From positions 1 through 38,490 of the forward strand of contig NZ_JAAFZA010000086.1 in the NCBI RefSeq assembly GCF_015356865.1: a stretch of DNA of 38,490 nt, read 5' to 3'. The stretch is from Catenulispora pinisilvae (GTDB lineage Bacteria; Actinomycetota; Actinomycetes; Streptomycetales; Catenulisporaceae). Positions within the stretch are counted from its first letter, which is position 1. Each line of letters begins with the position of its first letter. Shown piece by piece: positions 15,711 through 24,365 of this stretch. The notes under the pieces are model-generated. The model saw only the letters and a program-made list of their open reading frames with translations. It was not told the origin of the DNA and did no database searches. Both the position numbers and the translations under genes were made by a program.

Positions 15711-16520
15711 CTACGCGGCGAGCGGAGGTGCCGTGCGGGTCAGGGTTCCGACAAGGGCCGTACGGAACTGCGTGATCAGCCTTGTCAGCGGCGGTGCCTT
15801 CGGCCGGGTGGGGGACCCCACGGTCAGTGCCGCGAGCAGTTCCTTGAGCAGGTTGCGGCGCAGCCGCCGCGTGTAGCCGAGCAGCTCGGCGGCGAGTTGC
15901 TCCGCGCGCCGCCGCAGTCGGGCTGCCGCCCCGTGCGGCATGTGACCGCCAAGCGCGCGAACGTCAACATGCTTCTCGGCGTGTTGTCGTGACCACCACA
16001 CCATCCAGGGAATCCACCTGCCCACCTCTCGCTGCGCTTCCAGCCACAGCTCCCGGTCGTCGCAAGGACAATTGCCGACGACTTCTCCGGGCACAGCTGA
16101 CGTGTGGAAAGCCGGTGAAACTGGCGCGGCGGACTCGGCCAACTCGACGAACGCAGAGGACAGCCAGTAGTAGGTGCCCCGGATGAGTTCAAGGCCGTCT
16201 GTGGGGTCCAGCGGCTGCGCGACCCGTCCGATGGTGTCGCCAAATGCGGGAGATGCGAGCTGCTTCGAACGGCCGATATAGAGCTTGTCGTGATGACCGG
16301 AAAGGAGGAGGCCTGAGATCGCCTTTTCAAGGCGGGTGGCTTCGCCCAGCCGTTGCAAAGCTACGGACCTGGCGGTGTGCGTCTTTCCCCAGACGGCGAG
16401 GACGTCGTGGTGCTCGAGGAGAATGGGGCTGCCACGTCGGTCAGCGACGCACCAGGACCCCGCGAGATCCGGGAACATCGGCTGGTCGCCGCTGCTGTCT
16501 GGCTCGCTCTCCTGGAACAC
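15711..16520 (-). CDS. Hypothetical protein, 269 aa
   Basis: Not recognised. GGGGAGGAG lies 8 nt before the GTG at 16520. An in-frame GTG at 16529 and longer forms up to 16616 are possible, but the ribosome site fits 16520 best. The N-terminal part contains G-S-W-C-V-A-D-R-R-G. The middle has W-I-P-W-M-V-W-W-S-R-Q-H-A-E-K-H, and the C-terminal 80 residues are basic and helical (R-L-R-R-R-A-E-Q-L, R-R-L-R-R-N-L-L-K-E-L-L). No membrane segments. Upstream lies a frameshifted remnant on the other strand. Confidence 0.65.
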   Translation of the reverse strand: MFQESEPDSSGDQPMFPDLAGSWCVADRRGSPILLEHHDVLAVWGKTHTARSVALQRLGEATRLEKAISGLLLSGHHDKLYIGRSKQLASPAFGDTIGRVAQPLDPTDGLELIRGTYYWLSSAFVELAESAAPVSPAFHTSAVPGEVVGNCPCDDRELWLEAQREVGRWIPWMVWWSRQHAEKHVDVRALGGHMPHGAAARLRRRAEQLAAELLGYTRRLRRNLLKELLAALTVGSPTRPKAPPLTRLITQFRTALVGTLTRTAPPLAA

Positions 16521-16739
16521 CGACGACACGACTCCTCCCCGAGTGACCAGTTCATGCTCCTCTGTCACCGGAAGTCTAGGCCGTGCAGTCGATGCGCGGG
16601 CCCTGATTCGCCGCATCGACGACCACCTGCCGCGCGCCGTCGCACCACGTTCCTGGCCTCGGGGCTGCCCGGCGTGGCAAGAAGCAGCGCCGCAGTCGCC
16701 GCTGCCTCATGACTGGCAGCGTGGCGGCCCGCAACATAG

Positions 16740-17124
16740 CATCGCCAACATGGTCCGCGTAGCAGCGTCGTCGACAACGCCCGCCGCATCGCGAGCCACC
16801 TCGGGCTGGACGAGCTGGATGCTCTTCTCGCCGACGGCGCCGCCGTCTCCACCGGTCCGCCGGTGCAGACCCTGGGCCGGCAACTGCGGGAAGTCCAGGC
16901 GTCCGCATGCGCCGCCGACGTGGCGGAGTGGACGTTCAGCCAGGTGTCGGCGGCACCACACGAGCAGCGGGTCCTCGCCGCGGCCGTCCCCGGCGCGCTG
17001 CTGTGGTGCGACCCCGTCGAAGGGTTCGCCCTCCAGCTCCAACCTCTCCGAGCTGCTGATCCCGCTGGCCGGACTCCTGACGTCCGTCGACAGCGCCGCC
17101 GTCGTCCAGGCATGCACCCCCTGA
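16740..17124 (+). pseudogene. Frameshifted small gene remnant
   Basis: From 16740 one frame reads as convincing coding sequence with near-total G/C third positions (L-G-L-D-E-L-D-A-L-L-A-D-G, then D-V-A-E-W-T-F-S-Q-V, then G-A-L-L-W-C-D-P-V-E-G-F). It has no start codon before GTG 16863, whereas an ATG at 16750 lies in another frame. Near 17037-17041 the sensible reading moves to that other frame (N-L-S-E-L-L-I-P-L-A-G-L-L) and ends at TGA 17122-17124. At least one indel, and probably two, break a gene of about 120 codons. Family not recognised. Confidence 0.45.
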
Positions 17125-17272
17125 GCGGCCAGGGCGACAGCGCACAGCGCGCGCCAGCATCCGTGCGGGCACCGGAACGGGGGCTGCGCTTTGCCGTATC
17201 AGGGCACGGTGAAGGTCGGCTAGGATCAGGGCGACCGGCGGCACCCGAGCCGCCACACTGAGGGGGCGCGGC

Positions 17273-18109
17273 GTGACGGACGTGGAACCGCTCGGGGAGA
17301 ACCTGGTCGCACCCGGCTGGCTCCCCCCGGAGATAGACACCACCAAAGCCCATCCCGCCCGCATGTACAACTATTTTCTCGGCGGAAAAGACAATTTCCC
17401 CGTCGACCGGGAAGCCGCCGAGCTCGCCCTGGAGGCGGTACCCGAGGCCCGCGCGATGTCACGCGGGAACCGCGACTTCCTCGGCAGAACCGTACGCCAC
17501 CTCGCCGAGTCAGGGTTCACCCAATACCTGGACCTGGGGACCGGCATTCCCGGCCCGGGGAACACCGGCGACGTCGCCCGCGCCGTGGACCCCGCCGCGC
17601 GCGTCGCTTACATCGACAACGATCCCAGTGTCGCGGCGCACTCCCGCGCGCTGCTGCGCGGCGCAGCACCGGACTTGACCACCGTCGTCCTGGCCGACAT
17701 CCGCGACCCGCAGTCGATCATCAACGATCCGTCCGTACGCGCCACCGTGGACTTCGACAAGCCGATCGTCGTGCTCATGCTCGCCGTCCTGCACTTCGTC
17801 AAGGACGACGAGGACCCGGCCGGCATCGTGAAGGAGTTAATGGACGCGGTGCCCGCAGGCAGCCATCTGGTGATCTCCCACATCACCAATGATTTCGAGC
17901 CCGAGCGCGGCGCGCAGGGCGCCCGCGCCTACGACCGGGCCACCGCGCCGATCGTCCTGCGCCCCTACGCGGAGATCTGCACGCTGTTCGACGGCCTGGA
18001 CGTCCTGGAGCCCGGCATCGTCCACCTCCCGTCCTGGCGTCCCGATGGCCAGATCCCGGACTGGGCCGACCAGGTGTGGGGATACGGCGGCATCGGCCGC
18101 AAGCCCTAG
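17273..18109 (+). CDS. DUF574/Methyltransf_19 SAM-dependent methyltransferase
   Basis: Protein of 278 aa matching the actinomycete S-adenosylmethionine methyltransferase family formerly DUF574. Diagnostic segments are A-R-M-Y-N-Y-F-L-G-G-K-D-N-F (29-42), D-L-G-T-G-I-P (87-93) as the nucleotide-binding glycine loop, Y-I-D-N-D-P (113-118) and a D-K-P-I-V-V-L-M-L-A-V-L-H-F strand. Length is typical for the family. The substrate is unknown for nearly all members, so the reaction beyond SAM use is not assigned. GTG start with GAGGGGG 6 nt upstream. The family is often present in many copies in these genomes, so it need not belong to a local pathway. Confidence 0.92.
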   Translation: MTDVEPLGENLVAPGWLPPEIDTTKAHPARMYNYFLGGKDNFPVDREAAELALEAVPEARAMSRGNRDFLGRTVRHLAESGFTQYLDLGTGIPGPGNTGDVARAVDPAARVAYIDNDPSVAAHSRALLRGAAPDLTTVVLADIRDPQSIINDPSVRATVDFDKPIVVLMLAVLHFVKDDEDPAGIVKELMDAVPAGSHLVISHITNDFEPERGAQGARAYDRATAPIVLRPYAEICTLFDGLDVLEPGIVHLPSWRPDGQIPDWADQVWGYGGIGRKP

Positions 18110-18244
18110 CAAGACCCGATCAACTGCCCGAAGCAGCCCACTGAACGGCTACGCGGGCCCAGTGGACAGATGGTCGTCGATACCCTCGGTCACGACGTCT
18201 CGCTTGCCCGACATGGTCCCCCTCGGGCAAGTATTGGCGGCAGC

Positions 18245-18484
18245 GTGAGTGCCGTTCTGTTAGCGACCAAGTTGTCGCTGTTCCTGCTGACCCGCGCGAA
18301 CCGCGTCGACGAGCTCAACGCCGAGTTCGAGCAGCGCGACGTGCACAGTAGGACGCGGTGGGCGTTCCTGGACGAACAAAACGTCGCAGATGCCATCGGC
18401 CGCGCATCGGACCTCCGACCCGGTTCGGATGGCCCCGTACAACGGCTGGTTCGCTCTATCGCCCGCCTTGCCGACAACGCGTGA
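18245..18484 (+). CDS. Possible small protein or gene remnant
   Basis: A 79-aa reading frame from a GTG at 18245, with a short hydrophobic start (V-L-L-A-T-K-L-S-L-F-L-L) and a charged remainder (D-E-L-N-A-E-F-E-Q-R-D-V-H). Codon use is less G/C-biased at third positions than the neighbours and the ribosome site is poor. It may be a fragment of a former gene. Included with low confidence because it is the only plausible frame in 18110-18604. Confidence 0.3.
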   Translation: MSAVLLATKLSLFLLTRANRVDELNAEFEQRDVHSRTRWAFLDEQNVADAIGRASDLRPGSDGPVQRLVRSIARLADNA

Positions 18485-18590
18485 TCGATGCCGTAGATGC
18501 ATCAGGACGTTGACTCATTCGCCTCAGCTCCACGGGCAAAGAATGTCCGCGCGCCCGGCGCGCCTCCTCGATTTAGTACTAGTGTTCGAG

Positions 18591-18596
18591 TATCGT
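18591..18596 (+). promoter_or_regulatory. Candidate -10 box of a leaderless transcript
   Basis: TATCGT ends 8 nt before the ATG at 18605, which has no Shine-Dalgarno site. A start of transcription at or very near the ATG would give a leaderless mRNA, which is common in actinobacteria. The -35 region at 18568-18573 (TCGATT) is weak. Confidence 0.35.
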
Positions 18597-18604
18597 GCGG
18601 CCGC

Positions 18605-18838
18605 ATGGAGAACCTAGAGACGCTCGCCTCGGCGGTCAGCCGCACGCTGTTCCAGCTGGAGGTCCCGTACGACGCGATCCGGATCGACGCCCAGGACGGC
18701 TCTGTCGTCATCAACGGCGTGCCCGCCCAGGCGCCCCGTGCCGCCCTCGACCACGCCTTCCGCCAGGCGCGGCTGCGCGTCGACACCCGCCCGGCCGGGC
18801 CCGGGTTCCAGATCCGGGTCCACCCAACGCAGGGCTGA
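18605..18838 (+). CDS. Small hypothetical protein
   Basis: Protein of 77 aa, not recognised, with a helical start (M-E-N-L-E-T-L-A-S-A-V-S-R) and a beta pattern around D-A-Q-D-G-S-V-V-I-N-G-V-P. First of three closely packed genes (8-nt gap to the next). No ribosome site, but a -10-like TATCGT lies directly upstream, so it may be leaderless. The in-frame extension upstream lacks coding character. Confidence 0.6.
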   Translation: MENLETLASAVSRTLFQLEVPYDAIRIDAQDGSVVINGVPAQAPRAALDHAFRQARLRVDTRPAGPGFQIRVHPTQG

Positions 18839-18846
18839 GGCGTGGG

Positions 18847-19098
18847 GTGCCGCCGGAGGTGAACAGCTCGATCCGTTACGGCCCGACCCCGCTGGACCTC
18901 GCGATCGGCAAGCCGCCGAAGGCGATGTACGCGACGCGCGTCGCCCAGTCCTTCATGCCCGTTCGGGCCCGGGTCGGCGGCGCGTGGCGGCTGGGCGTCG
19001 TGCATGAGTGGACCAAAGCCAAGCCCGGTGGCTGGCTGGTGCGAATCGAACCCGAGCACGCATATCACTACATTTGGCTACCTGATATTAGGAACTGA
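18847..19098 (+). CDS. Small hypothetical protein
   Basis: Protein of 83 aa, from the GTG at 18847 with GAGG 6 nt upstream. A second in-frame GTG at 18859 is possible. The sequence is compact and beta-rich: P-V-R-A-R-V-G-G-A-W-R-L-G-V-V-H-E-W, then G-W-L-V-R-I-E-P. This pattern is typical of small barrel folds, but no family is recognised. It lies 8 nt after the previous gene and 23 nt before the next. Confidence 0.6.
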   Translation: MPPEVNSSIRYGPTPLDLAIGKPPKAMYATRVAQSFMPVRARVGGAWRLGVVHEWTKAKPGGWLVRIEPEHAYHYIWLPDIRN

Positions 19099-19121
19099 AC
19101 ATTTTGGGTTACCGTGGGGCC

Positions 19122-19511
19122 ATGACCGCAGGAACTTCACCGACCGCGGCGCGCAAACGGGCACGGGAGCACGCTGGCAAGCTCCTGGACGCCGAAGACG
19201 CCGAACGGCGCCGCCTGGAGGCCGCTAGACGCAAAAGGATCACTGAGCAGGCCGCGGAGATAGCGGGCAACGATGCCGAGATCGAGCAGCTGACCGCCAA
19301 GATCGAGGATCTGCGGGCGGACAGTGCCCGGCGCCTGGCCGCCATCGTCGCCGACGGCGTGACCGAGGCGCAGACGGCCGAGATGACAGGGCGCGAGCTG
19401 CGCGAGGTGAAGGCCGCGGTGAAGGCGACGGCCGCCAGCGGCCAGGCGGCGCCGCCGAAGAAGAAGTCGGCGTCCCCGCGTGCCGCGCGCCCCGAGCCGG
19501 CAGCGGCCTGA
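19122..19511 (+). CDS. Coiled-coil protein with basic tail
   Basis: Protein of 129 aa from the ATG at 19122. A TTG at 19104 would add six residues. Residues about 10-70 form a continuous heptad-type helix rich in A, E, R and K (A-E-R-R-R-L-E-A-A-R-R-K-R, then E-I-E-Q-L-T-A-K-I-E-D-L). A short helix-turn-helix-like segment follows (G-V-T-E-A-Q-T-A-E-M-T-G-R-E-L), then a lysine/proline/alanine tail. Likely a DNA-associated structural or regulatory protein. Third gene of the 18605-19511 cluster. Confidence 0.62.
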   Translation: MTAGTSPTAARKRAREHAGKLLDAEDAERRRLEAARRKRITEQAAEIAGNDAEIEQLTAKIEDLRADSARRLAAIVADGVTEAQTAEMTGRELREVKAAVKATAASGQAAPPKKKSASPRAARPEPAAA

Positions 19512-19515
19512 CGAG

Positions 19516-19532
19516 CGGGCTTCCCCTGCCCG
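19516..19532. terminator. Weak hairpin between convergent genes
   Basis: CGGGC and GCCCG flank a TTCCCCT loop between the stops of the rightward coiled-coil gene and the leftward 606-aa gene. A 7-bp outer pairing (CCTGACG with CGTCAGG further right) could extend it. Modest stem, so low confidence. Confidence 0.3.
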
Positions 19533-19562
19533 ATCGGCCGCGGGTGCCGCGCTGGCGGGCCG

Positions 19563-21383
19563 TCAGGTCAGGACGTGGAGGCGAGCACGCCGTTGCAGCA
19601 CCAGCTCCTCAAGCTCCGCCTCGTCCAGGGCGTCGTCGGCCTGGCCGGCGTCATCGAGCGGGGCCCAGACCAGGTCCTGCGGATCGCCCCAGTGCCGCCC
19701 CGGCAGGGGCTGGCCGGCGCCGCCGATGCCGATCAGCGCGGAGGCCGGAACGACGATCGGTGCGTGCCCGCCGGTGGGCCGCAGCGTGAAGGTGTCGGCC
19801 TGCGGGTCGATGCCGGACAGTTCGCCGAACACCGCGGCCAGGACCGCGGTATCGGCGGCCCCTGGCGGGGCGGGGCATTCCAGGTCGAACCGTAGCGGTG
19901 CGCGCAGGTAGTCGGACAGTTCGGCGAGCGTGGCGAGGCTCTGCCGGCCGCCGGGCACGAAGGCGTACCGGCCGGTGCTCAGCTCGTCGGCCAGAGCGTA
20001 GGGGCGCAGGCCGGTGAAGTAGTCCTGGCCGAAGCGTGTCAGCTCCCTGCGCCGGGCGCGCCGGTTGCGCAGCACCGTCGACGTCGGCGCGGGCGCGGGC
20101 GCAGCGAAGTCGCCGGGCAGGATCGGGAACGCGGTGCGCAGCAGCGCCTGCACGTCGGCTTTGCGCGGTTTACCGGCACCGACAGTGCCTGCGGCCGTGA
20201 GCAGCCCCGGCCGGTCGGCGGCCAGGGCGAGCGCCCGGGTGGCCAACTCCTCGGGGACCGCGACCACGCAGGCGTAGGCGGCGCGGTCGGACGTGTCGTG
20301 GGGACTGGGGGCGTTCCACCAGCCGCGGCGGACCTTGGCCGGGACCAGCGGGCCGTGGCGATCGCACGCGGCCAAGAAGGCGAAGGCGACGTGCGAGGCT
20401 GAGGTCAGCGGCCAGTCGGCGATCAGCAGCAGACGGCGCTTGGCCGAGGGCGCGGCCGGTTCGGAAAGGGCCTCCTCCAGCGTCCGGCACGCTCCGACGA
20501 CGGCGCGCTGCCACCAGTCGAAAAGCTCCGCGGCGGCCCAGGCGGCCGGGCTGTGGAACCCTACCCCGTCGAACGCCGGGGGCAGCGGCAGCAGGTTCAC
20601 GTCCCTGACCTGCGCGTGCGACAGATGAACCTCGGCGGCGGCCAGCGCGGCGGCCCGCGCCGCCGACGCCGGGGCGTCCTGGGCGCGCACTTTCTGCCAG
20701 GCGTGGCTGACCACCGTCCACAGGCTGGCCCTCGGCCGGTACATGTCGTGCTCTTCGAGGGTGCCGACGCATCGCTCGATCTGGTCGCAGTCGCGTCTGG
20801 CCTGGCTGGTGGCGCCGGCTTTCGCCGCGTCGGCGGCCGAGGCGTACTGGATCGGCGCGGGGCAGCGGGCGGCGTAGGCCGCCAGCCGCCCAGCGCGCCG
20901 CTCGCGCAGCGCCGACCACCCGGCGCGCAGCGCCGCGATGTCGGAGGCCAGCGGCTTTCCGGCGGCCAGCTTGCACAGCGCGGCGAAGTCCTCCACGTCG
21001 CGGTCGTCGACCACGTCGGCCAGGCGCGCGTAGGTCAGCCAGGAAGCGGCCGGCCGTTCGGCCTCGGCGAAATCCCGGGCGCTGCGGCGGATCTTCTGAT
21101 CCAGCATCGCCGCCGCCATCCAGGCGGCGTGCTGCGCGGCTGGGAGGGCGAGGTGGCAGCGCAGGCAGATCTGGTCGTACACCTCGGCCAGCCGGTGCCT
21201 GGTCTGGGTCGCCCCGGCCGGGGCGTGCTGGCAGCCGCCGTAGCGCTCGACTTTGGGCAGGTGCAGTTTGGCGCCGCCGGACTGCGTGAGCAGCACCGTC
21301 ACCTCGGCCAGGGCGTGCAGCGCGACACCGGAGGCCATCAGGTTCGCCCAGTCGATTCTCGGCAGGTCGCGGCGGGTGTGCAT
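19563..21383 (-). CDS. Large hypothetical protein with N-terminal Cys/His cluster
   Basis: Protein of 606 aa, no family recognised. AGGAG lies 4 nt before the ATG at 21383. Longer in-frame forms up to 21458 lack such a site. C51-x-H53 and C73-x2-C76-H77 near the N-terminus could bind zinc. The middle is long and helical (alanine/arginine-rich), and a strand near 330 (L-L-L-I-A-D-W-P-L-T) may be the core of an alpha/beta domain. The C-terminus is acidic and helical (A-L-D-E-A-E-L-E-E-L). No signal peptide or membrane helix. It is divergent from the 480-aa gene across 326 bp, which suggests a shared control region and a joint task. Confidence 0.68.
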   Translation of the reverse strand: MHTRRDLPRIDWANLMASGVALHALAEVTVLLTQSGGAKLHLPKVERYGGCQHAPAGATQTRHRLAEVYDQICLRCHLALPAAQHAAWMAAAMLDQKIRRSARDFAEAERPAASWLTYARLADVVDDRDVEDFAALCKLAAGKPLASDIAALRAGWSALRERRAGRLAAYAARCPAPIQYASAADAAKAGATSQARRDCDQIERCVGTLEEHDMYRPRASLWTVVSHAWQKVRAQDAPASAARAAALAAAEVHLSHAQVRDVNLLPLPPAFDGVGFHSPAAWAAAELFDWWQRAVVGACRTLEEALSEPAAPSAKRRLLLIADWPLTSASHVAFAFLAACDRHGPLVPAKVRRGWWNAPSPHDTSDRAAYACVVAVPEELATRALALAADRPGLLTAAGTVGAGKPRKADVQALLRTAFPILPGDFAAPAPAPTSTVLRNRRARRRELTRFGQDYFTGLRPYALADELSTGRYAFVPGGRQSLATLAELSDYLRAPLRFDLECPAPPGAADTAVLAAVFGELSGIDPQADTFTLRPTGGHAPIVVPASALIGIGGAGQPLPGRHWGDPQDLVWAPLDDAGQADDALDEAELEELVLQRRARLHVLT

Positions 21384-21709
21384 CGGACTCCTGACTCTCC
21401 TCGCCCTTTCCGGCGGGTCGGCGCGCGGTGCGGTGCTGTCGACCGGCCTCGGTCCCAAGGCTAGGGGATCTGCGGTGCCGGCCGGGCGAGAACGGCTGCG
21501 CGTCGCTGCCCAGCTCGCTTCGCGCCGGACCGGTCACCTGCCGGGCCGCCTCGCCTTCCACCGCCAGGATGGGCAACGCGATCGAGTGAACACCGGTGAC
21601 CGGCCGGTCCGGCCCTGACACACTGAATCGACGAGGCGCGACCGTGCACCGGCCGGCGCCACGGGGCCACGGCGGCGAACTTTGCCGCCGGGGAGAGGGG
21701 GACCAGCGG
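21384..21709. promoter_or_regulatory. Divergent intergenic region
   Basis: These 326 bp separate two divergently transcribed unknown genes and must hold both promoters. I see no convincing -35/-10 pair and no clear repeat. Reading frames across it lack starts with ribosome sites. Confidence 0.4.
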
Positions 21710-23152
21710 ATGGAGTTCCGTATCCGGCGCGGCGCTCGCGCGCTGGCCGTCGAACCCGGTCGGCTGCCGGAAGCGCTCTGCCAGTTCGCCGGGACCCCGC
21801 CTCCGGACAACACCCCGGCCCGGCACCTGCTCACAGGGGCGTTCCAGGTGCTGGATCAGGCCCCTGCTGGCGTCTTGTGGATCGGCGACCTTTCGCACAC
21901 CGCCGAGGACTGGCCCGCGCTGCCGGTCACCGTGCCCCGCATGCCCTGGCAGGCCGCCACCCTGGTCGATGACCTGGCCGAACTGCTCGCCGCCTTGCCC
22001 GCCAGCCGACTCCGGGACGCCGCGCGGGGCTTCGGCCTGCGACGGGAGGAGCTGGCGTGGGCGCTGCACGCCGTGGACCGCACCGCCGGACCACCAGCCG
22101 ACGACGACGCCGATCGGCCGTTCCCCCTGGCCGACGAGGGGCCGTCCGTGTGGGAGCGCCGCCGGGAGCGCCAGGCGACACTGCTCGGTGCGCTGGCGGC
22201 CACCGCCCCGGCCGACTGGACCGACGCCCAGCGCCGCGCCGTGGTCAAGACCCTGCTCCAGCGCCTGGCCACGGCCGGGGACGCGCTGCTGCGCCTGTCC
22301 GAGCACGCCCCGGCCCCGCTGCCGTGGGTCCTGCACGGCGAGCTGCGGACCGCGGAGCGCCAGGTTCCCGGCTCGGCGAACCTCCTGCACGCCCGGCTGC
22401 TCCCGGCGCCGGACGACGACCTGCCGGAGGACCCGGACGATCAGGCGCTGTGGGGCCGGACCCGGCCCCGGCCACGGCGGTGGCGCTGGCAGGTCGGCTG
22501 GCACCCGTGTGGCGGCGGATTCGCCGAGCACGAGGCATCGCACGAGGCGACGGCCGCCGCCGCGGCGTTCGCCGCCGAGCAGACCGTCGCGGTCCTGCTG
22601 CGCTGCGCGGATACCGTCCGGCAGCGGTTCACCGGCCGCATGCTCGTGCCCCGATCCACCGCCGGGCCACGGCCCGGCGACCCGGCGATCGTCGTCGTGA
22701 CCCTGCGATCGGTGCTGCTGGCCGTGTTCAACACCGCGCGCGCCGACGGCGACAGCGCGCTGTTTCGGCCCGTCCCCCACACCGGGCCCGACGGCCGACT
22801 CGGCAGCCTGACCGCGGCGATCCTGGACCAGCTGGGACTGCCGTGTCCCAGCCCCGCCGAGTCGGCCAACACCTGCGATGCCGGCACCGAGGAGTTCGGG
22901 GGCTTCCTGGCGGCCCACGCCGTGATCCTCACCCCGCTGGCCCGCACCTACCTGGCCGGGCTTGCCGACGCCGGAGCGGGTCCGGTTCCGCTGCCCGACC
23001 GGCACGCCGCGGGACTGCGCGCGGTGCTGGACACCGGCGGCACCGAACACGCCGACCGCCTGGCCGCCGACCTCGGACCGCTGCCCGACACCGTCACCTG
23101 GATCGACCTGCTCGACCCGCATGCCCTGCAGGCACTGTTCGACCAGCCCTGA
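21710..23152 (+). CDS. Large hypothetical protein
   Basis: Protein of 480 aa, no family recognised. The ATG at 21710 follows GAGGGGG by about 8 nt. A longer frame from 21596 would begin in non-coding-looking sequence. It has an acidic linker (A-D-D-D-A-D near 130), a helical middle (L-L-Q-R-L-A-T-A-G-D-A-L-L) and a second acidic patch (P-D-D-D-L-P-E-D-P-D-D, about 234-244). H-E-A-S-H at 274-278 matches HExxH numerically, but the surrounding residues are polar rather than hydrophobic, so a metalloprotease is doubtful. It faces the 606-aa gene divergently. Confidence 0.7.
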   Translation: MEFRIRRGARALAVEPGRLPEALCQFAGTPPPDNTPARHLLTGAFQVLDQAPAGVLWIGDLSHTAEDWPALPVTVPRMPWQAATLVDDLAELLAALPASRLRDAARGFGLRREELAWALHAVDRTAGPPADDDADRPFPLADEGPSVWERRRERQATLLGALAATAPADWTDAQRRAVVKTLLQRLATAGDALLRLSEHAPAPLPWVLHGELRTAERQVPGSANLLHARLLPAPDDDLPEDPDDQALWGRTRPRPRRWRWQVGWHPCGGGFAEHEASHEATAAAAAFAAEQTVAVLLRCADTVRQRFTGRMLVPRSTAGPRPGDPAIVVVTLRSVLLAVFNTARADGDSALFRPVPHTGPDGRLGSLTAAILDQLGLPCPSPAESANTCDAGTEEFGGFLAAHAVILTPLARTYLAGLADAGAGPVPLPDRHAAGLRAVLDTGGTEHADRLAADLGPLPDTVTWIDLLDPHALQALFDQP

Positions 23153-23764
23153 CCGCGCCCACCGGCACCCCGCGTGAACCCGTGCCGACGCCGCAGGACG
23201 CGCCGGAAGACCGACCCCGCTCCTTGCACGATCGAGGCACCGCGCGCCGGGGTGTGTGGGTTGGGCGACACCGCTGATGCCGATGAGGAAGGCATTCACG
23301 CCTCCGATGAGCGCCTCGGGCGGAACGGACGCCGAACGTCGGCAAGGCGTCGCCGTCATCGGCATGCTGTCGCCGCGGCGACACGCGCGCGATGACATCC
23401 GTGCCCTCGCCGCTTCCCGGCTGCAGGGAGCCATGAGCGGCGTCGCCGGTTCGCCTACGAGCACGAGGCCGGGGTGGCGGACGGGATTTCGTCGGCACGG
23501 CGCCGTTCGCCGACGAACGGGCAACCGGCCGAACCACACCGGCACGCTCAACGCCGGAACCCTGTCGCTGGCATCGGCTTTCTGAGCGCTGCCGCCTAGC
23601 GTGTCGGGGCCGCCTGCCAGGGCCGCACCGAACTTGTTCGGCAAGCCCCGATCGCGCAGCGGCTGCCACCACGGCATAGGTGGGCACATCTCGCCAAACA
23701 GTCAAGCTGTGAGTTATCGTTCTGGATCTTCAATTGTGTGATCTTGAACTGCATGGGGGTCGGC
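23153..23764. other. Stretch without a supported gene
   Basis: About 610 bp with several overlapping open frames, none with both a ribosome site and sensible composition. On the minus strand, segments such as I-G-G-V-N-A-F-L-I-G-I-S-G-V-A hint at a decayed gene, but no frame stays coherent. I see no hairpin or repeat worth naming. Confidence 0.4.
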
Positions 23765-24196
23765 GTGACCGGCATCGACATGGACGCCGCGCGAGGGCGG
23801 CCAGAGCAGATCGGCGACGAGCTGTTCTGGGGCGTCATCAACCAGCTGCGTGACCGGGAGTGGATCTGCCGGCTGCAAGCCTCCGGCCAGGGGGTCGACT
23901 CCGACCCGCCGGTCGCGATGCGGGTGTGCTGGCGGGGGAACCCATCGGACGCTGAGCAGCTCCGGCTGGTCCGGTGGGCGCTGGAGAGCTCGCAGATCAC
24001 CGTCGGCGAGGCCGGGCACCAGATTCTGGAGAAGATGCGGGCCGAGCTGGACTTCGACATCGCCGAGGCGCGCACCCGGTACGCCCAAGCCCAGCAGGCC
24101 CGTGAAGACGACGACCGCCGTCACGCCGAGGCCGTCAGCGCCTATCAGACACTGCCGTGGTGGCGCCGCAGGCGGGCACCGCGCCCGCGCCGCTGA
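23765..24196 (+). CDS. Hypothetical protein
   Basis: Protein of 143 aa from a GTG at 23765 preceded by GGGGG at 5 nt. In-frame starts at 23753 and 23738 are alternatives. The protein is mostly helical: E-L-F-W-G-V-I-N-Q-L-R near the start, a segment like S-D-A-E-Q-L-R-L-V-R-W-A-L, then a long charged helix (E-K-M-R-A-E-L-D-F-D-I-A-E-A-R) and a basic W-W-R-R-R-R end. It could contact nucleic acid through the basic tail. Not recognised. A hairpin lies 27 nt after the stop. Confidence 0.6.
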   Translation: MTGIDMDAARGRPEQIGDELFWGVINQLRDREWICRLQASGQGVDSDPPVAMRVCWRGNPSDAEQLRLVRWALESSQITVGEAGHQILEKMRAELDFDIAEARTRYAQAQQAREDDDRRHAEAVSAYQTLPWWRRRRAPRPRR

Positions 24197-24222
24197 CCGG
24201 CGAGCCCGGCATCGCCCCCACA

Positions 24223-24257
24223 ACGGCGGCCCCACGGCCAACCCCCGGGGCCGCCGT
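24223..24257. terminator. Perfect 11-bp hairpin
   Basis: ACGGCGGCCCC (24223-24233) and GGGGCCGCCGT (24247-24257) pair perfectly around a 13-nt loop, 27 nt after the preceding stop. No T-tract follows, as is usual in actinomycetes. Confidence 0.65.
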
Positions 24258-24353
24258 GTCACCGGCCGTCTACTTGCCGCGCCCCTTAGAAACGCCGAGT
24301 CCGCCCGCCGGTCAGCGAGCCGGTGACACCTGTGTGCTGTCAGCCCCCACACA

Positions 24354-24359
24354 TATCAT
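24354..24359 (+). promoter_or_regulatory. Candidate -10 box of a leaderless transcript
   Basis: TATCAT ends 6 nt before the ATG at 24366, which has no Shine-Dalgarno sequence. The spacing fits transcription starting at the ATG. No good -35 is visible at 17-18 nt. The layout mirrors the one before 18605. Confidence 0.35.
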
Positions 24360-24365
24360 CCGGCT

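Noticed and set aside
20170-21834. 554-aa arginine-rich open frame on the minus strand
   Set aside because: It overlaps the 606-aa gene on the same strand in another frame. The run of R, G, A and P is a frame-shadow signature.
22531-22545. HExxH metalloprotease motif in the 480-aa protein
   Set aside because: H-E-A-S-H is flanked by polar residues and lacks the hydrophobic pattern of zincins, so it is probably coincidence.
21461-23689. 742-aa open frame on the minus strand
   Set aside because: It is antisense to the 480-aa plus-strand gene, has a low-complexity G/R/V-rich composition typical of a shadow frame in GC-rich DNA, and has no ribosome site.
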